Positions 1 to 11,348 are shown, numbered from the stretch's first letter. The stretch is 37,562 nucleotides of DNA from Paludibacteraceae bacterium (GCA_024405875.1 JAKSOA010000018.1:1-37562), one strand, 5' to 3'. Notes: a model not told the origin generated them from the sequence alone. Translations and numbers: made by a program.

Positions 1-62
1 TCAGTTGGTAGAGCACTGGTCTCCAAAACCAGGTGTCGGGAGTTCGAGCCTCTCGACCCGTG
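1..62 (+). tRNA. tRNA-Trp (CCA anticodon), 5' end cut by the window
   Basis: The anticodon stem CTGGT/ACCAG (16-20 and 28-32) encloses the loop CTCCAAA, which places the anticodon CCA at 23-25 and so specifies tryptophan. The D-arm remainder (GTTGGTAGAGC) and the T-arm (stem GGGAG/CTCTC around TTCGAGC) follow canonically. The 3' acceptor strand GACCCGT with discriminator G ends at about 62, and CCA is not encoded. About 11 nt of the 5' acceptor and D-stem lie outside the window. The tRNA sits just upstream of secE and may be co-transcribed with it. Confidence 0.95.
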
Positions 63-87
63 CTAAAAAAAATAATAACAGGCTACT

Positions 88-279
88 ATGAAGATAGTAA
101 ATTATTGTAAAGAATCTTACAACGAACTCGTTCATAAAACAACATGGCCATCTTTAAAGGAGTTGACCAATAGTGCAGTGATTGTCTTAGTCGCTTCCCT
201 TATCCTTTCACTCATTATCTGGTTGATAGACCTTGGCTTTGAAGAGATTATGAAGTTCATTTATGGTTTGTTAGGTTAA
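88..279 (+). CDS. secE: Preprotein translocase subunit SecE
   Basis: This 63-residue protein is the small essential subunit of the SecYEG inner-membrane translocon. The N-terminal amphipathic part contains the conserved HKTTWPSLKEL segment, typical of single-spanning SecE (compare the E-x-x-K-V-x-W-P motif). One transmembrane helix follows at about residues 27-50. The length is normal for the short, one-helix SecE of most bacteria. It lies between tRNA-Trp and nusG, the classic secE-nusG order at the head of the rplKAJL-rpoBC cluster. The gap to nusG is 17 bp, so the two are surely co-transcribed. Confidence 0.95.
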   Translation: MKIVNYCKESYNELVHKTTWPSLKELTNSAVIVLVASLILSLIIWLIDLGFEEIMKFIYGLLG

Positions 280-296
280 CTTAGGAGGAATTGATT

Positions 297-851
297 ATGG
301 CTGACAAGTCTGAAAAATTGTGGTATGTGATTAAGGCAATCAGCGGGAAAGAAAACAAAGTACGCGAATACATTGAAGCGGAAAAAAGAAGAAATCCTGT
401 TGTTGACAGTCACGTTTCGCAGGTGTTGGTTCCAACTGAGAAAATCTTCACCACAAAAAACGGTAAGAAAGTTATCAAAGAACGCAACTCTATGCCGGGC
501 TATGTTCTCTTAGAGGCGGAACTGGAAGGTGAGACTGTTGGGATTATCCGCAACATTCCCAATGTTCTAGGTTACCTCGGAGGTAAAGACGGCAAGGCAG
601 TGCCACTCCGTCCGTCTGAGGTTAGCAGAATCTTAGGCAAGATGGATGAATCACTGGAGAGTGAGGAAGAGATAATTGTCCCTTACTATGTGGGAGAAAC
701 CGTAAAGGTTATTTCTGGTCCTTTCAACAACTTCTCAGGTACCATTGAAGAGGTTAACAATGAGAAGAAGAAGTTAAAGGTTATGGTTATGATCTTCGGA
801 CGTAAAACTCCGATAGAGCTTAGTTTTATGCAAGTTGAAAAGGAACAATAA
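297..851 (+). CDS. nusG: Transcription termination/antitermination factor NusG
   Basis: NusG binds the RNA polymerase clamp and couples transcription to termination or translation. The N-terminal NGN domain begins with [16 protein letters not shown] and contains the conserved [11 protein letters not shown] segment. A C-terminal KOW domain is visible around [20 protein letters not shown] chose the ATG at 297 because a strong AGGAGG Shine-Dalgarno sequence (283-288) lies 8 nt upstream. A TTG six bases earlier would add two residues but sits too close to that site. The resulting length of 184 aa is normal. A hairpin starts in the last codons of the gene and extends into the gap before rplK. Confidence 0.96.
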   Translation: MADKSEKLWYVIKAISGKENKVREYIEAEKRRNPVVDSHVSQVLVPTEKIFTTKNGKKVIKERNSMPGYVLLEAELEGETVGIIRNIPNVLGYLGGKDGKAVPLRPSEVSRILGKMDESLESEEEIIVPYYVGETVKVISGPFNNFSGTIEEVNNEKKKLKVMVMIFGRKTPIELSFMQVEKEQ

Positions 852-872
852 GGTTACGCTTAAATTGTTCCT
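841..872 (+). promoter_or_regulatory. Hairpin across the nusG stop codon, upstream of rplK
   Basis: A perfect 9-bp inverted repeat, AGGAACAAT (841-849) and ATTGTTCCT (864-872), brackets the nusG stop. Inside it AAG/CTT (850-852 and 859-861) could pair, leaving a two-base AA bulge and a six-base loop. There is no T tract directly after the stem, so it is a poor Rho-independent terminator. Possible roles are an RNA-processing site or a ribosomal-protein L1 autoregulatory site in the rplK leader. Both are inference. Confidence 0.45.
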
Positions 873-912
873 CTTCCATATTTTATTTTATTAACGTTTA
901 GTATTTGATATT

Positions 913-1356
913 ATGGCAAAAGAAATTGCTGGACAAATCAAATTGCAAGTAAAAGGCGGAGCCGCAAATCCTGCTCCTCCGATTGGTCCTGCCTTGGGTT
1001 CCAAGGGTATCAACATAATGGACTTTTGCAAACAATTCAATGCTAAGACCCAGGACAAGGCTGGTAAAGTTCTTCCTGTTGTTATTACTTACTACACTGA
1101 CAAGTCATTTGACTTTATTGTCAAGACTCCTCCTGTAGCAATCCAACTTCTTGAGGCTTCAAAACAGAAGAGCGGTTCAGCAGAACCAAACCGCAAGAAA
1201 ATAGCTGAGATTACTTGGGAACAGGTAAAGACCATAGCAACAGACAAGATGCCTGACTTGAACTGCTTTACTGTTGAGTCTGCCATGAGATTGGTAGCCG
1301 GAACAGCCAGAAGTATGGGTATCGCCGTAAAAGGTGAGTTCCCTCAGAATGTTTAA
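913..1356 (+). CDS. rplK: 50S ribosomal protein L11
   Basis: L11 is part of the GTPase-associated centre of the large subunit and binds 23S rRNA. The N-terminal half shows the conserved [22 protein letters not shown] region with the proline-rich switch. The C-terminal RNA-binding domain includes [12 protein letters not shown]. The length of 147 aa is normal. The start ATGGCAAAAG follows a 61-bp gap after nusG, the largest in this part of the cluster. rplA follows after 21 bp. Confidence 0.98.
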   Translation: MAKEIAGQIKLQVKGGAANPAPPIGPALGSKGINIMDFCKQFNAKTQDKAGKVLPVVITYYTDKSFDFIVKTPPVAIQLLEASKQKSGSAEPNRKKIAEITWEQVKTIATDKMPDLNCFTVESAMRLVAGTARSMGIAVKGEFPQNV

Positions 1357-1377
1357 TTTTTAACCGGTTTTTAAATT

Positions 1378-2070
1378 ATGAGTAAACTGACAAAAAAACA
1401 AAAAGAGGTTGCTTCTAAAGTTGAGACTGGTAAGAGTTACACACTTGCTGAAGCTTCTGCTCTTGTAAAGGAGATTACCACGACTAAATTCGATGCCTCT
1501 GTTGACATTGATGTACGTCTTGGTATAGACCCACGTAAATCAAACCAAATGGTAAGAGGTGTGGTATCTCTTCCAAATGGTACTGGTAAAGTAACAAGGG
1601 TACTTGCATTATGTACACCCGACGTCGCAGAGGAGGCTAAAGCCGCCGGTGCTGACTATGTCGGTCTTGAAGAGTATATAGAAAAGATAAAAGGCGGTTG
1701 GACTGACGTTGACGTTATCATCACTATGCCATCTATAATGGGTAAGATTGGTGCTCTGGGTCGTGTTCTTGGTCCACGTGGATTAATGCCTAATCCAAAG
1801 AGTGGTACTGTTACCAACGAGGTAGGCAAGGCTGTAAAAGAGGTTAAACAGGGTAAGATTGATTTCAAGGTTGATAAAGCCGGTATCGTTCACACATCAA
1901 TAGGCAAGGTGTCATTCACACCTGAGCAGATTGCTGAGAACGCAAAGGAGTTTATCTCTACAATCATCAAGCTCAAACCATCTTCAGCCAAGGGCGTTTA
2001 TATCAAGAGCATTTATCTTTCAAGCACAATGAGTAAGGGTATTAAAATTGACCCTAAATCAGCTGAATAA
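1378..2070 (+). CDS. rplA: 50S ribosomal protein L1
   Basis: L1 forms the mobile stalk near the ribosomal E site and in many bacteria represses its own rplK-rplA mRNA. The signature region [20 protein letters not shown] is present, as is the C-terminal TSIGKVSF segment that closes domain I. The length of 230 aa matches the family. It is followed after only 18 bp by rplJ, which leaves no room for the usual separate L10 leader RNA. Confidence 0.98.
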   Translation: MSKLTKKQKEVASKVETGKSYTLAEASALVKEITTTKFDASVDIDVRLGIDPRKSNQMVRGVVSLPNGTGKVTRVLALCTPDVAEEAKAAGADYVGLEEYIEKIKGGWTDVDVIITMPSIMGKIGALGRVLGPRGLMPNPKSGTVTNEVGKAVKEVKQGKIDFKVDKAGIVHTSIGKVSFTPEQIAENAKEFISTIIKLKPSSAKGVYIKSIYLSSTMSKGIKIDPKSAE

Positions 2071-2088
2071 CCATAAAGGATTATTGTT

Positions 2089-2619
2089 ATGAAAAAGGAA
2101 GATAAATCAGCATTGATAAGCCAACTTAAAGAGACTATTTCAGCGTACGGCTGCTTCTATGTAACTGACGCATTCGGACTTGACGCGGAAAAGACTTTCA
2201 ACCTAAGAAAGAACTGCTTCAAATCAGATGTTAAGTTGATGGTTGTAAAGAATACTCTTTTCAAAAAGGCTCTAGAGGAACTTGGTGGCGATTTCACTCC
2301 ACTAAATGACACTCTTAAAGGTTCAACTGCAATAATGTTCTGTAACAACGCTAACGCCCCTGCGCGTCTTATCAAAGAGATGCAGAAGGACAAGGCTAAC
2401 AACGGAAAACCGGAACTGAAGGCAGCGTATGTGCAAGAGTGCTTCTATGTTGGTGCAGACCAACTTGACGCATTGGTAGCATTAAAATCAAAGGAACAGC
2501 TTCTTGGCGAGATCATCGGTATGTTGCAATCTCCAATGCAGAATGTTTTGTCTGCATTGCAATCAGGTGGCAATACTATTCACGGTGTGCTTAAGACTCT
2601 CGGCGAAAGAGCTGAATAA
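2089..2619 (+). CDS. rplJ: 50S ribosomal protein L10
   Basis: L10 anchors the L7/L12 dimers to the base of the ribosomal stalk. The N-terminal rRNA-binding domain contains FYVTDAFGLDAEKTFNLRK and VVKNTLFKKAL, typical of L10. The C-terminal helix (residues about 140-176) that binds L7/L12 is present. The length of 176 aa is normal for Bacteroidota. The gene lies directly between rplA and rplL. Confidence 0.97.
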   Translation: MKKEDKSALISQLKETISAYGCFYVTDAFGLDAEKTFNLRKNCFKSDVKLMVVKNTLFKKALEELGGDFTPLNDTLKGSTAIMFCNNANAPARLIKEMQKDKANNGKPELKAAYVQECFYVGADQLDALVALKSKEQLLGEIIGMLQSPMQNVLSALQSGGNTIHGVLKTLGERAE

Positions 2620-2658
2620 TTAAACAAAAAAAAGTAAAACTATTAAATTTATAAAAAA

Positions 2659-3042
2659 ATGGCAGATTTGAAAAAACTTGCAGAAGAGTTGGTAAACCTA
2701 ACTGTAAAAGACGTAAACGAGCTTGCTCAAATTCTTAAAGAAGAGTATGGTATTGAACCGGCAGCCGCTGCTGTAGCAGTAGCAGCAGGTCCTGCGGCAG
2801 GTGGTGCGGCAGCACCAGCAGCTGAGGAGAAGACATCATTTGATGTTGAGCTTAAATCAGCTGGCGCAGCCAAGCTTCAGGTTGTTAAACTTGTAAAAGA
2901 GTTGACAGGTCTTGGCTTGAAAGAGGCTAAGGACTTAGTTGACGCAGCTCCTTCTGTAATCAAGGAAGGTCTTTCTAAAGACGACGCTGAGAACATGAAG
3001 AAACAACTTACCGAGGCTGGTGCCGAGGTTGAGTTGAAGTAA
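2659..3042 (+). CDS. rplL: 50S ribosomal protein L7/L12
   Basis: This is the multicopy stalk protein that recruits translational GTPases. The N-terminal dimerisation domain (about residues 1-33) is followed by an Ala/Gly/Pro-rich hinge (about 34-57) and the compact C-terminal domain. The latter contains [20 protein letters not shown] and the terminal segment AGAEVELK. The length of 127 aa is normal. Two hairpins fill the 106-bp gap before rpoB, a common place to separate ribosomal-protein from polymerase-subunit expression. Confidence 0.98.
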   Translation: MADLKKLAEELVNLTVKDVNELAQILKEEYGIEPAAAAVAVAAGPAAGGAAAPAAEEKTSFDVELKSAGAAKLQVVKLVKELTGLGLKEAKDLVDAAPSVIKEGLSKDDAENMKKQLTEAGAEVELK

Positions 3043-3048
3043 TCTCAA

Positions 3049-3065
3049 GTCCTGGCAATCAGGAC
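3049..3065 (+). promoter_or_regulatory. Short hairpin after rplL
   Basis: GTCCTG (3049-3054) and CAGGAC (3060-3065) form a perfect 6-bp stem with a five-base loop, starting 7 nt after the rplL stop. It stands just upstream of a second, larger hairpin. It may help protect the rplL mRNA 3' end or serve as a processing site. The role is inferred. Confidence 0.4.
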
Positions 3066-3070
3066 ATTAC

Positions 3071-3117
3071 GGTTTAGAACCTTATAGAAAAAGGTTCTAA
3101 ACCTTTTCATGTTTTTT
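3071..3117 (+). terminator. Attenuator-like hairpin between rplL and rpoB
   Basis: GGTTTAGAACCTT (3071-3083) pairs perfectly with AAGGTTCTAAACC (3091-3103), a 13-bp stem with a seven-base loop. TTTT follows directly and a run of seven T begins eight bases after the stem. This fits a partial Rho-independent terminator, lowering rpoBC expression relative to the ribosomal proteins. In E. coli the rplL-rpoB gap also carries an attenuator and an RNase III site. No promoter of the TTTG/TAnnTTTG type was found between this hairpin and rpoB, so read-through seems required. Confidence 0.7.
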
Positions 3118-3148
3118 TCTTAGTGTAGTCAATTAATAACCCTCTTTT

Positions 3149-6100
3149 ATGAGTAATAACAATCAGAGAGTAAATTTCTCTTCAATAAAAAATCCACTGG
3201 AATACCCTGATTTCCTTGAGGTACAACTTAAATCATTCAAGGATTTCTTCCAATTGGACACTCCTCCTGAGAAAAGGAAAAACGAAGGTTTGTATAAAGT
3301 GTTCGCAGAAAACTTCCCTATTGCGGACACACGTAATAATTTCACCCTTGAGTTTTTGGATTACTATGTTGACCCTCCTCGTTACAGCATAGCCGAATGC
3401 ATTGACAGAGGTCTCACATACAGCGTACCCCTAAAGGCAAAACTGAAATTATACTGCACAGACCCTGATCACGAGGATTTTGACACTGTAATTCAAGATG
3501 TGTACCTTGGTCCTATTCCATATATGACCGAGAAGGGTACATTCGTTATAAATGGTGCCGAACGTGTTGTTGTATCACAACTTCACCGTTCTCCAGGCGT
3601 TTTCTTCGGACAGAGCCTGCACGCCAACGGCACTAAACTCTATTCAGCACGTATTATCCCGTTCCGCGGATCGTGGATTGAGTTCACTACTGACATTAAT
3701 AATGTAATGTTCGCTTACATTGACCGTAAGAAGAAGTTACCGGTAACAACACTTCTGCGTGCAATAGGATTTGAGACAGATAAAGACATTCTTGAAATAT
3801 TCAATCTTGCTGAAGAGGTTAAAGTTAACAAAGCCTCGCTAAAGAAAGTCATCGGCAGAACACTCGCAGCCCGTGTTCTTAGAACCTGGGTTGAAGACTT
3901 TGTTGATGAGGATACCGGCGAGGTTGTATCAATGGACCGTAATGAGATTGTAGTTGAGCGTGAGACCGTCTTGACTCAAGAGGATGTTGACAAGATTCTT
4001 GAGGCTGACGTGCCTGCAATTCTTCTGCACAAAGAAGAGGCCAACCAATCAGATTATGCGGCAATCTACAATTCATTGCAAAAAGACCCATCCAATTCAG
4101 AGAAGGAGGCTATAAACTATATTTACCGCCAACTTAGAAACGCAGAGCCAACTGATGACGCATCTGCCCGTGAGGTTATCACTAACCTGTTCTTCTCTGA
4201 AAAAAGATATGACCTTGGTGATGTAGGCCGTTACAGAATTAACAAGAAACTAGGGCTTAACATATCTCCTGATATCAAGGTATTGACGAAGGAGGATATA
4301 ATAGCCATCATACAATATCTTATCCAACTTCTTAACTCAAAAGCTGATGTGGACGATATTGACCACTTGAGCAACCGTAGAGTAAGAACAGTTGGAGAGC
4401 AACTCTACAACCAATTCGGTGTAGGTCTCGCACGTATGGCAAGGACAATCAGAGAGAGAATGAATGTGCGTGATAACGAGGTGTTCACACCTACTGAACT
4501 TATCAACGCAAAGACTATCTCATCTGTCATCAACTCATTCTTCGGCACTAACGCCCTCTCTCAATTTATGGACCAGACAAACCCGCTTGCTGAGATTACT
4601 CACAAGCGTCGTCTGTCAGCACTTGGTCCTGGTGGTCTGTCACGTGACAGAGCCGGATTTGAAGTTCGTGACGTGCACTACACACACTACGGACGTCTAT
4701 GTCCTATTGAGACTCCTGAAGGACCGAACATCGGACTTATCTCATCTCTTTGCGTTTATGCAAAGATTGATGACCTTGGATTTATTGAGACTCCGTATCG
4801 TAAGGCCGCCAACAAGCAGGTTAATCTTAACAAGGAGGACATAGTCTATATGACGGCGGAAGAGGAGGAGGGCAAGATTATTGCCCAAGGTAACGCTCCT
4901 CTTGATGATGATGGTAACTTCATTTTACCAAGAGTAAAATCCCGTCAAGACAGTGATTTCCCGGTTGTCGCTCCTGAAGAGGTTGAACTTATGGACGTAG
5001 CCCCACAACAGATAGCCTCAATAGCCGCCGCTCTTATTCCGTTCCTTGAGCACGATGACGCAAACCGTGCATTGATGGGTTCCAATATGATGCGTCAGGC
5101 GGTTCCACTACTCAGGACAGAGGCTCCTATTGTAGGAACAGGTCTTGAAAGCCAGCTTATCAGAGATTCAAGAACACAGATAACAGCGGAGAGAGATGGT
5201 GTTGTTGAGTATGTTGACGCGACAACAATCAAGATTAGATATGACTATACAGATGATGAGTTGTTTGTAATGTTTGACTCACCTGTAAAGGAATATACCC
5301 TTTCAAAATTCCAGAAAACCAACCAAAGTACAACTATTGATATGCGTCCTATTGTCCATAAGGGCGACAGCGTTGTCAAAGGTCAGATTCTTACCGAAGG
5401 TTACTCCACACAAAACGGAGAACTTGCTATTGGTAAGAACCTTAAGGTTGCGTTTATGCCTTGGAAGGGATACAACTATGAGGATGCCATTGTAATCAAT
5501 GAGAGACTTGTAAGTGAGGATATACTCACCTCTGTTCACGTTGATGAGTATCCGCTTGAGGTTCGTGAGACAAAACGTGGCAATGAGGAATTGACAAAAG
5601 ATATTCCTAATGTCAGCGATGACGCCACAAAAGACCTTGAGGATAATGGTATAGTTCGTGTAGGCGCTCTTATTGAGCCGGGAGATATACTTGTAGGTAA
5701 AATAACACCTAAAGGAGAGTCAGACCCTTCACCGGAAGAGAAACTTCTGCGTGCTATATTCGGAGACAAAGCCGGTGATGTTAAGGAGGCTTCTCTTAAG
5801 GCAACCCCGTCACTGCGTGGTGTTGTAATAGGAACAAGACTCTTCAGCCGCGTACAGAAGGGCAAAAAGACAAAGGCACAGGAGAAGGCCGATCTTGCGA
5901 AACTTGATGAGAATTTCAACAAGGAGGTTGGCGCTTTGAAGGAGATTCTTGCTAAAAAGTTAATGGAACTTACAGCAGGCAAGACCTCTCAAGGTGTAAA
6001 GGATTTCTTTGGCGCGGATGTCATTGCCAAGGGCAACAAGTTCACACAAAAGCAGTTGCTTGACATTGACTACACTCAGGTTCAACTGTCAAAGTGGACT

Positions 6101-6955
6101 ACAGACGCTCACAAGAATGATATGATTCGTGATGTAATACTTAACTTCCTTCGCAAATACAAGGAGATGGACGCTCGTCTTAAGAGAGACAAATACAATA
6201 TGACCATCGGTGATGAGCTTCCTTCAGGCATTATGAAGATTGCCAAAGTTTACATTGCAAAGAAACGTAAGATACGCGTGGGTGATAAGATGGCGGGACG
6301 TCACGGTAACAAGGGTATTGTAAGCCGTGTTGTAAGACGTGAGGATATGCCGTTCCTTGCAGACGGAACTCCTGTGGATATTGTTCTGAATCCGCTTGGC
6401 GTGCCATCCCGTATGAACCTCGGACAGATTTTTGAGACCGTCCTTGGCTGGGCTGGCAAAGAGTTGGGCGTAAAGTTCGCCACACCAATCTTTGATGGTG
6501 CCACACTTGATGATCTTAACACTTGGACAGACAAGGCCGGTGTACCACGTTACGGTAAGACATATCTATATGACGGCGGTACAGGTGAGCGTTTTGACCA
6601 ACCTGCCACAGTGGGTGTAATCTATATGCTTAAACTTGGACATATGGTTGAGGATAAGATGCACGCACGTTCAATAGGTCCTTACTCACTTATCACACAG
6701 CAACCTCTTGGTGGTAAAGCACAATTCGGAGGTCAGCGTTTCGGTGAAATGGAGGTATGGGCACTTGAGGCGTTTGGTGCGGCACATGTTCTACAAGAGA
6801 TTCTGACAATCAAGTCAGACGATGTCAAGGGCAGAGCCGACTCATACACGGCAATTGTCAAAGGAGAGCCAATGCCTAAACCTGGTATTCCTGAGTCACT
6901 TAATGTATTGCTGCACGAGATGAGAGGTTTGGGTCTGAACGTTAAATTAGAATAA
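3149..6955 (+). CDS. rpoB: DNA-directed RNA polymerase subunit beta
   Basis: This is the beta subunit of core RNA polymerase, 1268 aa, full length for Bacteroidota. The fork/rifampicin region begins at F465 ([12 protein letters not shown]...). The residues equivalent to E. coli D516, H526 and S531 are D475, H485 and S490, so the classic resistance positions are wild type. T477 replaces E. coli N518, which I take as lineage variation. Further hallmarks are [41 protein letters not shown] in the active-site region and the C-terminal [20 protein letters not shown], which contacts beta-prime. rpoC starts 10 bp downstream. Confidence 0.99.
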   Translation: MSNNNQRVNFSSIKNPLEYPDFLEVQLKSFKDFFQLDTPPEKRKNEGLYKVFAENFPIADTRNNFTLEFLDYYVDPPRYSIAECIDRGLTYSVPLKAKLKLYCTDPDHEDFDTVIQDVYLGPIPYMTEKGTFVINGAERVVVSQLHRSPGVFFGQSLHANGTKLYSARIIPFRGSWIEFTTDINNVMFAYIDRKKKLPVTTLLRAIGFETDKDILEIFNLAEEVKVNKASLKKVIGRTLAARVLRTWVEDFVDEDTGEVVSMDRNEIVVERETVLTQEDVDKILEADVPAILLHKEEANQSDYAAIYNSLQKDPSNSEKEAINYIYRQLRNAEPTDDASAREVITNLFFSEKRYDLGDVGRYRINKKLGLNISPDIKVLTKEDIIAIIQYLIQLLNSKADVDDIDHLSNRRVRTVGEQLYNQFGVGLARMARTIRERMNVRDNEVFTPTELINAKTISSVINSFFGTNALSQFMDQTNPLAEITHKRRLSALGPGGLSRDRAGFEVRDVHYTHYGRLCPIETPEGPNIGLISSLCVYAKIDDLGFIETPYRKAANKQVNLNKEDIVYMTAEEEEGKIIAQGNAPLDDDGNFILPRVKSRQDSDFPVVAPEEVELMDVAPQQIASIAAALIPFLEHDDANRALMGSNMMRQAVPLLRTEAPIVGTGLESQLIRDSRTQITAERDGVVEYVDATTIKIRYDYTDDELFVMFDSPVKEYTLSKFQKTNQSTTIDMRPIVHKGDSVVKGQILTEGYSTQNGELAIGKNLKVAFMPWKGYNYEDAIVINERLVSEDILTSVHVDEYPLEVRETKRGNEELTKDIPNVSDDATKDLEDNGIVRVGALIEPGDILVGKITPKGESDPSPEEKLLRAIFGDKAGDVKEASLKATPSLRGVVIGTRLFSRVQKGKKTKAQEKADLAKLDENFNKEVGALKEILAKKLMELTAGKTSQGVKDFFGADVIAKGNKFTQKQLLDIDYTQVQLSKWTTDAHKNDMIRDVILNFLRKYKEMDARLKRDKYNMTIGDELPSGIMKIAKVYIAKKRKIRVGDKMAGRHGNKGIVSRVVRREDMPFLADGTPVDIVLNPLGVPSRMNLGQIFETVLGWAGKELGVKFATPIFDGATLDDLNTWTDKAGVPRYGKTYLYDGGTGERFDQPATVGVIYMLKLGHMVEDKMHARSIGPYSLITQQPLGGKAQFGGQRFGEMEVWALEAFGAAHVLQEILTIKSDDVKGRADSYTAIVKGEPMPKPGIPESLNVLLHEMRGLGLNVKLE

Positions 6956-6965
6956 AATTTGAACT

Positions 6966-9900
6966 ATGGCATTTAGAAACGATAATATTAAGAAAGCGGA
7001 CAGTTTCAAGAAGATTTCAATATCACTTGCGTCTCCTGATGAGTTAAAGGGCAGCTCGTATGGTGAGGTAACAAAACCTGAGACAATCAACTACCGTACA
7101 TATAAGCCAGAACGCGACGGCCTATTCTGCGAGAAGATATTCGGTCCTACAAAGGACTATGAGTGTCACTGCGGAAAGTACAAACGCATCCGTTATAAAG
7201 GAATTGTATGTGACCGTTGCGGTGTTGAGGTAACAGAGAAGAAAGTTCGTAGAGAGAGAATGGGACACATTGAACTAGTTGTTCCCGTCGCTCACATCTG
7301 GTACTTCCGCTCACTACCTAACAAGATAGGTTATCTGCTTGGTCTTCCAACAAAGAAACTTGACGCTATAATCTATTATGAGAAGTATGTAGTTATACAA
7401 AGAGGTCCTCTGTCAGGTGAGAAAGACCCAATTGAGGGAGATCTTCTTTCTGAGGAGGAGTATCTTGACATACTTGACAGACTTCCTAAGGACAATCATC
7501 TTCTTGAAGACACTGACCCTAACAAGTTTATTGCTAAGATGGGTGCGGAGGCCATTTATGACCTTTTAAAGAAGATTGACCTTGACACTCTCTCATACGA
7601 ATTGAGAACAAAAGCGAGCACGGATTCCTCTCAACAGAGAAAGACCGAGGCTCTTAAGCGTCTGCAGGTTATTGAGTCATTCAGAGCATCAAAAGATGTA
7701 AACAAACCAGAGTGGATGATAATGACAATTATCCCTGTAATTCCACCTGATTTACGTCCTCTTGTGCCACTTGATGGCGGACGTTTCGCTACGTCTGACT
7801 TGAATGACCTCTATCGCCGTGTCATCATCCGTAACAACCGTCTTAAGAAACTTATTGAGATTAAGGCTCCTGAGGTCATCTTAAGAAATGAGAAGCGTAT
7901 GTTGCAGGAGGCAGTTGACTCACTGTTTGACAACACCCGCAAGTCCACCGCCGTCAAGGCTGACGCTAACAGACCTCTGAAGTCACTCTCAGACAGCCTG
8001 AAGGGTAAGCAAGGACGTTTCCGTCAGAACTTGCTTGGTAAACGTGTTGACTACTCCGCCCGTTCCGTAATTGTTGTGGGACCTGAATTGAGAATGCACG
8101 AGTGCGGACTTCCTAAAGATATGGCGGCGGAACTGTACAAACCGTTTATCATACGTAAACTTATTGAGCGTGGTATAGTTAAGACAGTAAAAACCGCTAA
8201 GAAGATTGTTGACCGTAAGGACCCTGTTGTATGGGATATTCTTGAACACGTTATGAAGGGACACCCTGTTCTGCTTAACCGTGCTCCTACCCTGCACCGT
8301 CTTGGTATCCAGGCCTTCCAACCTAAAATGATTGAGGGTAAGGCAATCCAACTGCACCCACTTGCCTGTACAGCGTTCAACGCTGACTTTGACGGTGACC
8401 AGATGGCTGTCCACCTTCCTCTTGGAAATGAGGCTATATTGGAGGCTCAGATTCTGATGCTTGCCTCACACAACATTCTGAACCCTGCAAATGGAGCCCC
8501 TATTACCGTTCCGTCTCAGGATATGGTGCTTGGTCTTTACTATATGACAAAGCCACGTCCGGGTGCGCTTGGCGAGGGTTACAAATTCTACTCTCCAAGA
8601 GAAGTTCAGATTGCATATAATGAGCGTAGAGTATCTTTGAACGCTAAAATCACAGTACGTACAACAGATGTTGAGAATGGTCAGATTGTTGAGAAACTGA
8701 TTGATACAACTGTTGGTAGAGTTATTGTGAATGAGTGCGTTCCTAAAGAGGTTGGCTATATAAACGAGGTGCTCTCAAAGAAATCACTTCGTTCAATAAT
8801 AAGCAAGGTTATCGCCACCTGCGGTGTTGCAAGAACAGCCGACTTCCTTGATGACATCAAGAACCTTGGTTACTATATGGCGTTCAAGGGTTGTCTTTCA
8901 TTTAACCTTGAGAACGTTATCATACCTAAGGAGAAACAGAACCTTGTACAAGAGGGTTATGACAAGGTTGAGGAGATTCTCAGCAACTATAGTATGGGAT
9001 TCATCACATACAATGAGCGTTACAACCAGATTATTGATGTATGGACACACGTTAACAGCAAACTGTCAAGCATCTTGATGAAAGAACTTTCTGAAGACGA
9101 CCAAGGATTCAACTCAGTGTTTATGATGCTGGATTCAGGTGCTCGTGGTTCAAAAGAGCAGATTAGTCAGTTATGCGGTATGCGTGGTCTTATGGCTAAA
9201 CCTCAAAAGGCCGGTGCAGAAGGCGGTCAGACAATTGAAAACCCAATTCTTGCAAACTTTAAGGAAGGTCTGTCAGTGCTTGAGTACTTTATCTCAACTC
9301 ACGGTGCCCGTAAAGGTTTGGCAGATACCGCTCTTAAAACCGCTGACGCTGGTTATCTGACACGTCGTCTTGTTGATGTCAGCCACGATGTAATTATTAC
9401 AGAAGAGGACTGCGGAACACTACGCGGACTTACCGCCACAGAACTTAAGAATAATGAAGAGGTTGTATCATCTCTTTATGATAGGATTCTCGGACGTGTA
9501 TCAGTGCACGATGTAATCCACCCAATCACAGGAGAACTTCTGGTAGCATCAGGTGAGGAGATTACTGAGGCCATAGCACAAAAGATTCAAGAATCTCCTA
9601 TTGAACGAGTTGATATACGTTCAGTTCTTACTTGTGAATCTAAGAGAGGTGTATGTGCTAAGTGTTACGGACGTAACCTTGCCACAAGCCGTATGGTTCA
9701 GAAGGGTGAGGCTGTTGGTGTTATAGCCGCTCAATCAATTGGTGAGCCTGGAACACAGTTGACACTGCGTACATTCCACGCTGGTGGTGTGGCATCCAAC
9801 ACAACAATTGAGAACAAACTCACCTCTCACTACGATGGTAAGATTGAAATTGATGAACTCAGAACTGTTCAAGATGAGAATGGTACAGAAGTGGTTGTAA

Positions 9901-11270
9901 GCCGTCTGACTGAGTTCAGAATAATTGAGCCTAATACAAAGATTGTACTCACCCAACAGAACATACCTTATGCATCAACAATATTCGTCAAGAATGGAGA
10001 TATGCTTAAGAAGGGTGATGTAATCTGCGAATGGGACCCATTTAACGCTGTAGTAATCGCAGAGGCAAAAGGTAAGATGATATTTGACAATATGATTGAG
10101 AATGTAACCTACAAGGCTGAGTCTGATGAGCAGACAGGTCTCAAGGAGAAACTCATAATTGAGTCAAAGGATAAGAGCAAAGTTCCGTCAGCACAGATTG
10201 TAAATGAGAAAGGCGATACTATCCGCACAATCTCACTGCCTGTAGGAGCGCACCTCTCAATTGATGAGAATGAGGAGGTAAAGGTTGGTCAGATAATCTT
10301 TAAGATACCTAGAGTTATTGGTAAGGTTGGTGACATTACCGGTGGTCTTCCTCGTGTAACAGAGTTGTTTGAGGCAAGAAATCCGTCTAACCCTGCAATT
10401 GTATCAGAAATTGATGGTGAGGTCTCATTCGGCAAAATTAAGAGAGGTCAGAAAGAGATTATCATTACATCAAGAAGTGGCGAGGAACGCAAATACCTGG
10501 TACCGCTTTCAAAGCAGATTCTCGTACAAGAGAATGACTTTGTACGTGCCGGAGGCGCTCTCTCAGACGGTGCTGTGACTCCGTCAGACATTCTTGCCAT
10601 CAAGGGACCTACCGCAGTACAGGAGTACATTGTGAACGAAGTTCAAGGTGTATATCGTATGCAGGGTGTTAAAATCAATGATAAGCACTTTGAGGTAATT
10701 GTACGTCAAATGATGCGTAAGGTTGAGATTGAAGACCCGGGTGACACACGTTTCCTTGAAAAACAGATTGTTGACAAACAGGAGTTTATGGCCGAGAATG
10801 ATAACATTTGGGGCAAGAAGGTTGTTATAGACCAAGGTGACTCAAAGGAACTCAAAAACGGTCAGATTGTAACAGCACGCCACCTGCGTGATGAGAACAG
10901 CCGCTTGAAACGTCAGGATTTACGTCTTGTTGAGACAAGAGACGCTGTTCCGGCAACATCACAGCAAATTCTGCAAGGTATCACACGTGCCGCTCTTCAG
11001 ACAACAAGCTTTATGAGTGCCGCTTCATTCCAGGAGACCACAAAGGTTCTGAATGACGCAGCCATCAACGGTAAGGTTGACAAACTTGAGGGAATGAAGG
11101 AGAATGTAATATGCGGACACCTGATTCCTGCCGGTACCGGTCTGTCAGACTTTGACAAGATTGTTGTAGCATCTCGTGAGGAGTATGAGAAAATAATGGA
11201 GGCTAAAAAAGGAACTGTTGAACTAACTTCTGATGAAGAGGATACTGCAAACAGTAACGCAAATGATTAA
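6966..11270 (+). CDS. rpoC: DNA-directed RNA polymerase subunit beta'
   Basis: This is the catalytic beta-prime subunit, 1434 aa. The zinc ribbon uses C67, C69, C82 and C85. The absolutely conserved Mg-binding motif NADFDGD lies at residues 472-478, with catalytic Asp474, Asp476 and Asp478. A second zinc site is seen in [13 protein letters not shown]. The trigger-loop neighbourhood reads [16 protein letters not shown]. The C-terminus is acidic ([10 protein letters not shown]). It is the last gene of the cluster and is followed within 25 bp by a strong terminator. Confidence 0.99.
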   Translation: MAFRNDNIKKADSFKKISISLASPDELKGSSYGEVTKPETINYRTYKPERDGLFCEKIFGPTKDYECHCGKYKRIRYKGIVCDRCGVEVTEKKVRRERMGHIELVVPVAHIWYFRSLPNKIGYLLGLPTKKLDAIIYYEKYVVIQRGPLSGEKDPIEGDLLSEEEYLDILDRLPKDNHLLEDTDPNKFIAKMGAEAIYDLLKKIDLDTLSYELRTKASTDSSQQRKTEALKRLQVIESFRASKDVNKPEWMIMTIIPVIPPDLRPLVPLDGGRFATSDLNDLYRRVIIRNNRLKKLIEIKAPEVILRNEKRMLQEAVDSLFDNTRKSTAVKADANRPLKSLSDSLKGKQGRFRQNLLGKRVDYSARSVIVVGPELRMHECGLPKDMAAELYKPFIIRKLIERGIVKTVKTAKKIVDRKDPVVWDILEHVMKGHPVLLNRAPTLHRLGIQAFQPKMIEGKAIQLHPLACTAFNADFDGDQMAVHLPLGNEAILEAQILMLASHNILNPANGAPITVPSQDMVLGLYYMTKPRPGALGEGYKFYSPREVQIAYNERRVSLNAKITVRTTDVENGQIVEKLIDTTVGRVIVNECVPKEVGYINEVLSKKSLRSIISKVIATCGVARTADFLDDIKNLGYYMAFKGCLSFNLENVIIPKEKQNLVQEGYDKVEEILSNYSMGFITYNERYNQIIDVWTHVNSKLSSILMKELSEDDQGFNSVFMMLDSGARGSKEQISQLCGMRGLMAKPQKAGAEGGQTIENPILANFKEGLSVLEYFISTHGARKGLADTALKTADAGYLTRRLVDVSHDVIITEEDCGTLRGLTATELKNNEEVVSSLYDRILGRVSVHDVIHPITGELLVASGEEITEAIAQKIQESPIERVDIRSVLTCESKRGVCAKCYGRNLATSRMVQKGEAVGVIAAQSIGEPGTQLTLRTFHAGGVASNTTIENKLTSHYDGKIEIDELRTVQDENGTEVVVSRLTEFRIIEPNTKIVLTQQNIPYASTIFVKNGDMLKKGDVICEWDPFNAVVIAEAKGKMIFDNMIENVTYKAESDEQTGLKEKLIIESKDKSKVPSAQIVNEKGDTIRTISLPVGAHLSIDENEEVKVGQIIFKIPRVIGKVGDITGGLPRVTELFEARNPSNPAIVSEIDGEVSFGKIKRGQKEIIITSRSGEERKYLVPLSKQILVQENDFVRAGGALSDGAVTPSDILAIKGPTAVQEYIVNEVQGVYRMQGVKINDKHFEVIVRQMMRKVEIEDPGDTRFLEKQIVDKQEFMAENDNIWGKKVVIDQGDSKELKNGQIVTARHLRDENSRLKRQDLRLVETRDAVPATSQQILQGITRAALQTTSFMSAASFQETTKVLNDAAINGKVDKLEGMKENVICGHLIPAGTGLSDFDKIVVASREEYEKIMEAKKGTVELTSDEEDTANSNAND

Positions 11271-11292
11271 ATAAACCTCTCAATAAAAAAAG

Positions 11293-11328
11293 AGACCGCT
11301 TCATTCTTTGAAAGCGGTCTTTTTTTTT
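11293..11328 (+). terminator. Rho-independent terminator of the rpoBC operon
   Basis: AGACCGCTT (11293-11301) pairs perfectly with AAGCGGTCT (11312-11320), with a ten-base loop and a run of nine T from 11320. It lies 22 bp after the rpoC stop. The loop contains the TTTG that serves as the putative -33 element of the next gene's promoter. Confidence 0.92.
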
Positions 11329-11337
11329 ATACCTTTG
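11307..11337 (+). promoter_or_regulatory. Bacteroidota-type promoter of the GH97 gene
   Basis: TTTG (11307-11310), 19 bp, then TACCTTTG (11330-11337). This is a full match to the Bacteroidota consensus TTTG-N19-21-TAnnTTTG. The -33 element sits in the loop of the rpoC terminator, so terminator and promoter are interlocked. A start site a few bases after 11337 would leave a leader of only about 6-12 nt before the start codon. Confidence 0.7.
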
Positions 11338-11348
11338 AACATCAAACT

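Noticed and set aside
899-908. Promoter directly before rplK
   Set aside because: TAGTATTTG has one base too many for TAnnTTTG and lies only 4 bp from the ATG.
4541-4630. Rifampicin-resistance substitutions in rpoB
   Set aside because: The positions equal to E. coli 516, 526 and 531 are Asp, His and Ser, the wild-type residues. Thr at 518 is likely lineage variation.
5536-5982. 148-codon open frame on the - strand inside rpoB
   Set aside because: It is serine-rich antisense of conserved rpoB codons with no supporting signal.
7989-8414. 141-codon open frame on the - strand inside rpoC
   Set aside because: It overlaps the catalytic NADFDGD region of rpoC and is explained by that gene.
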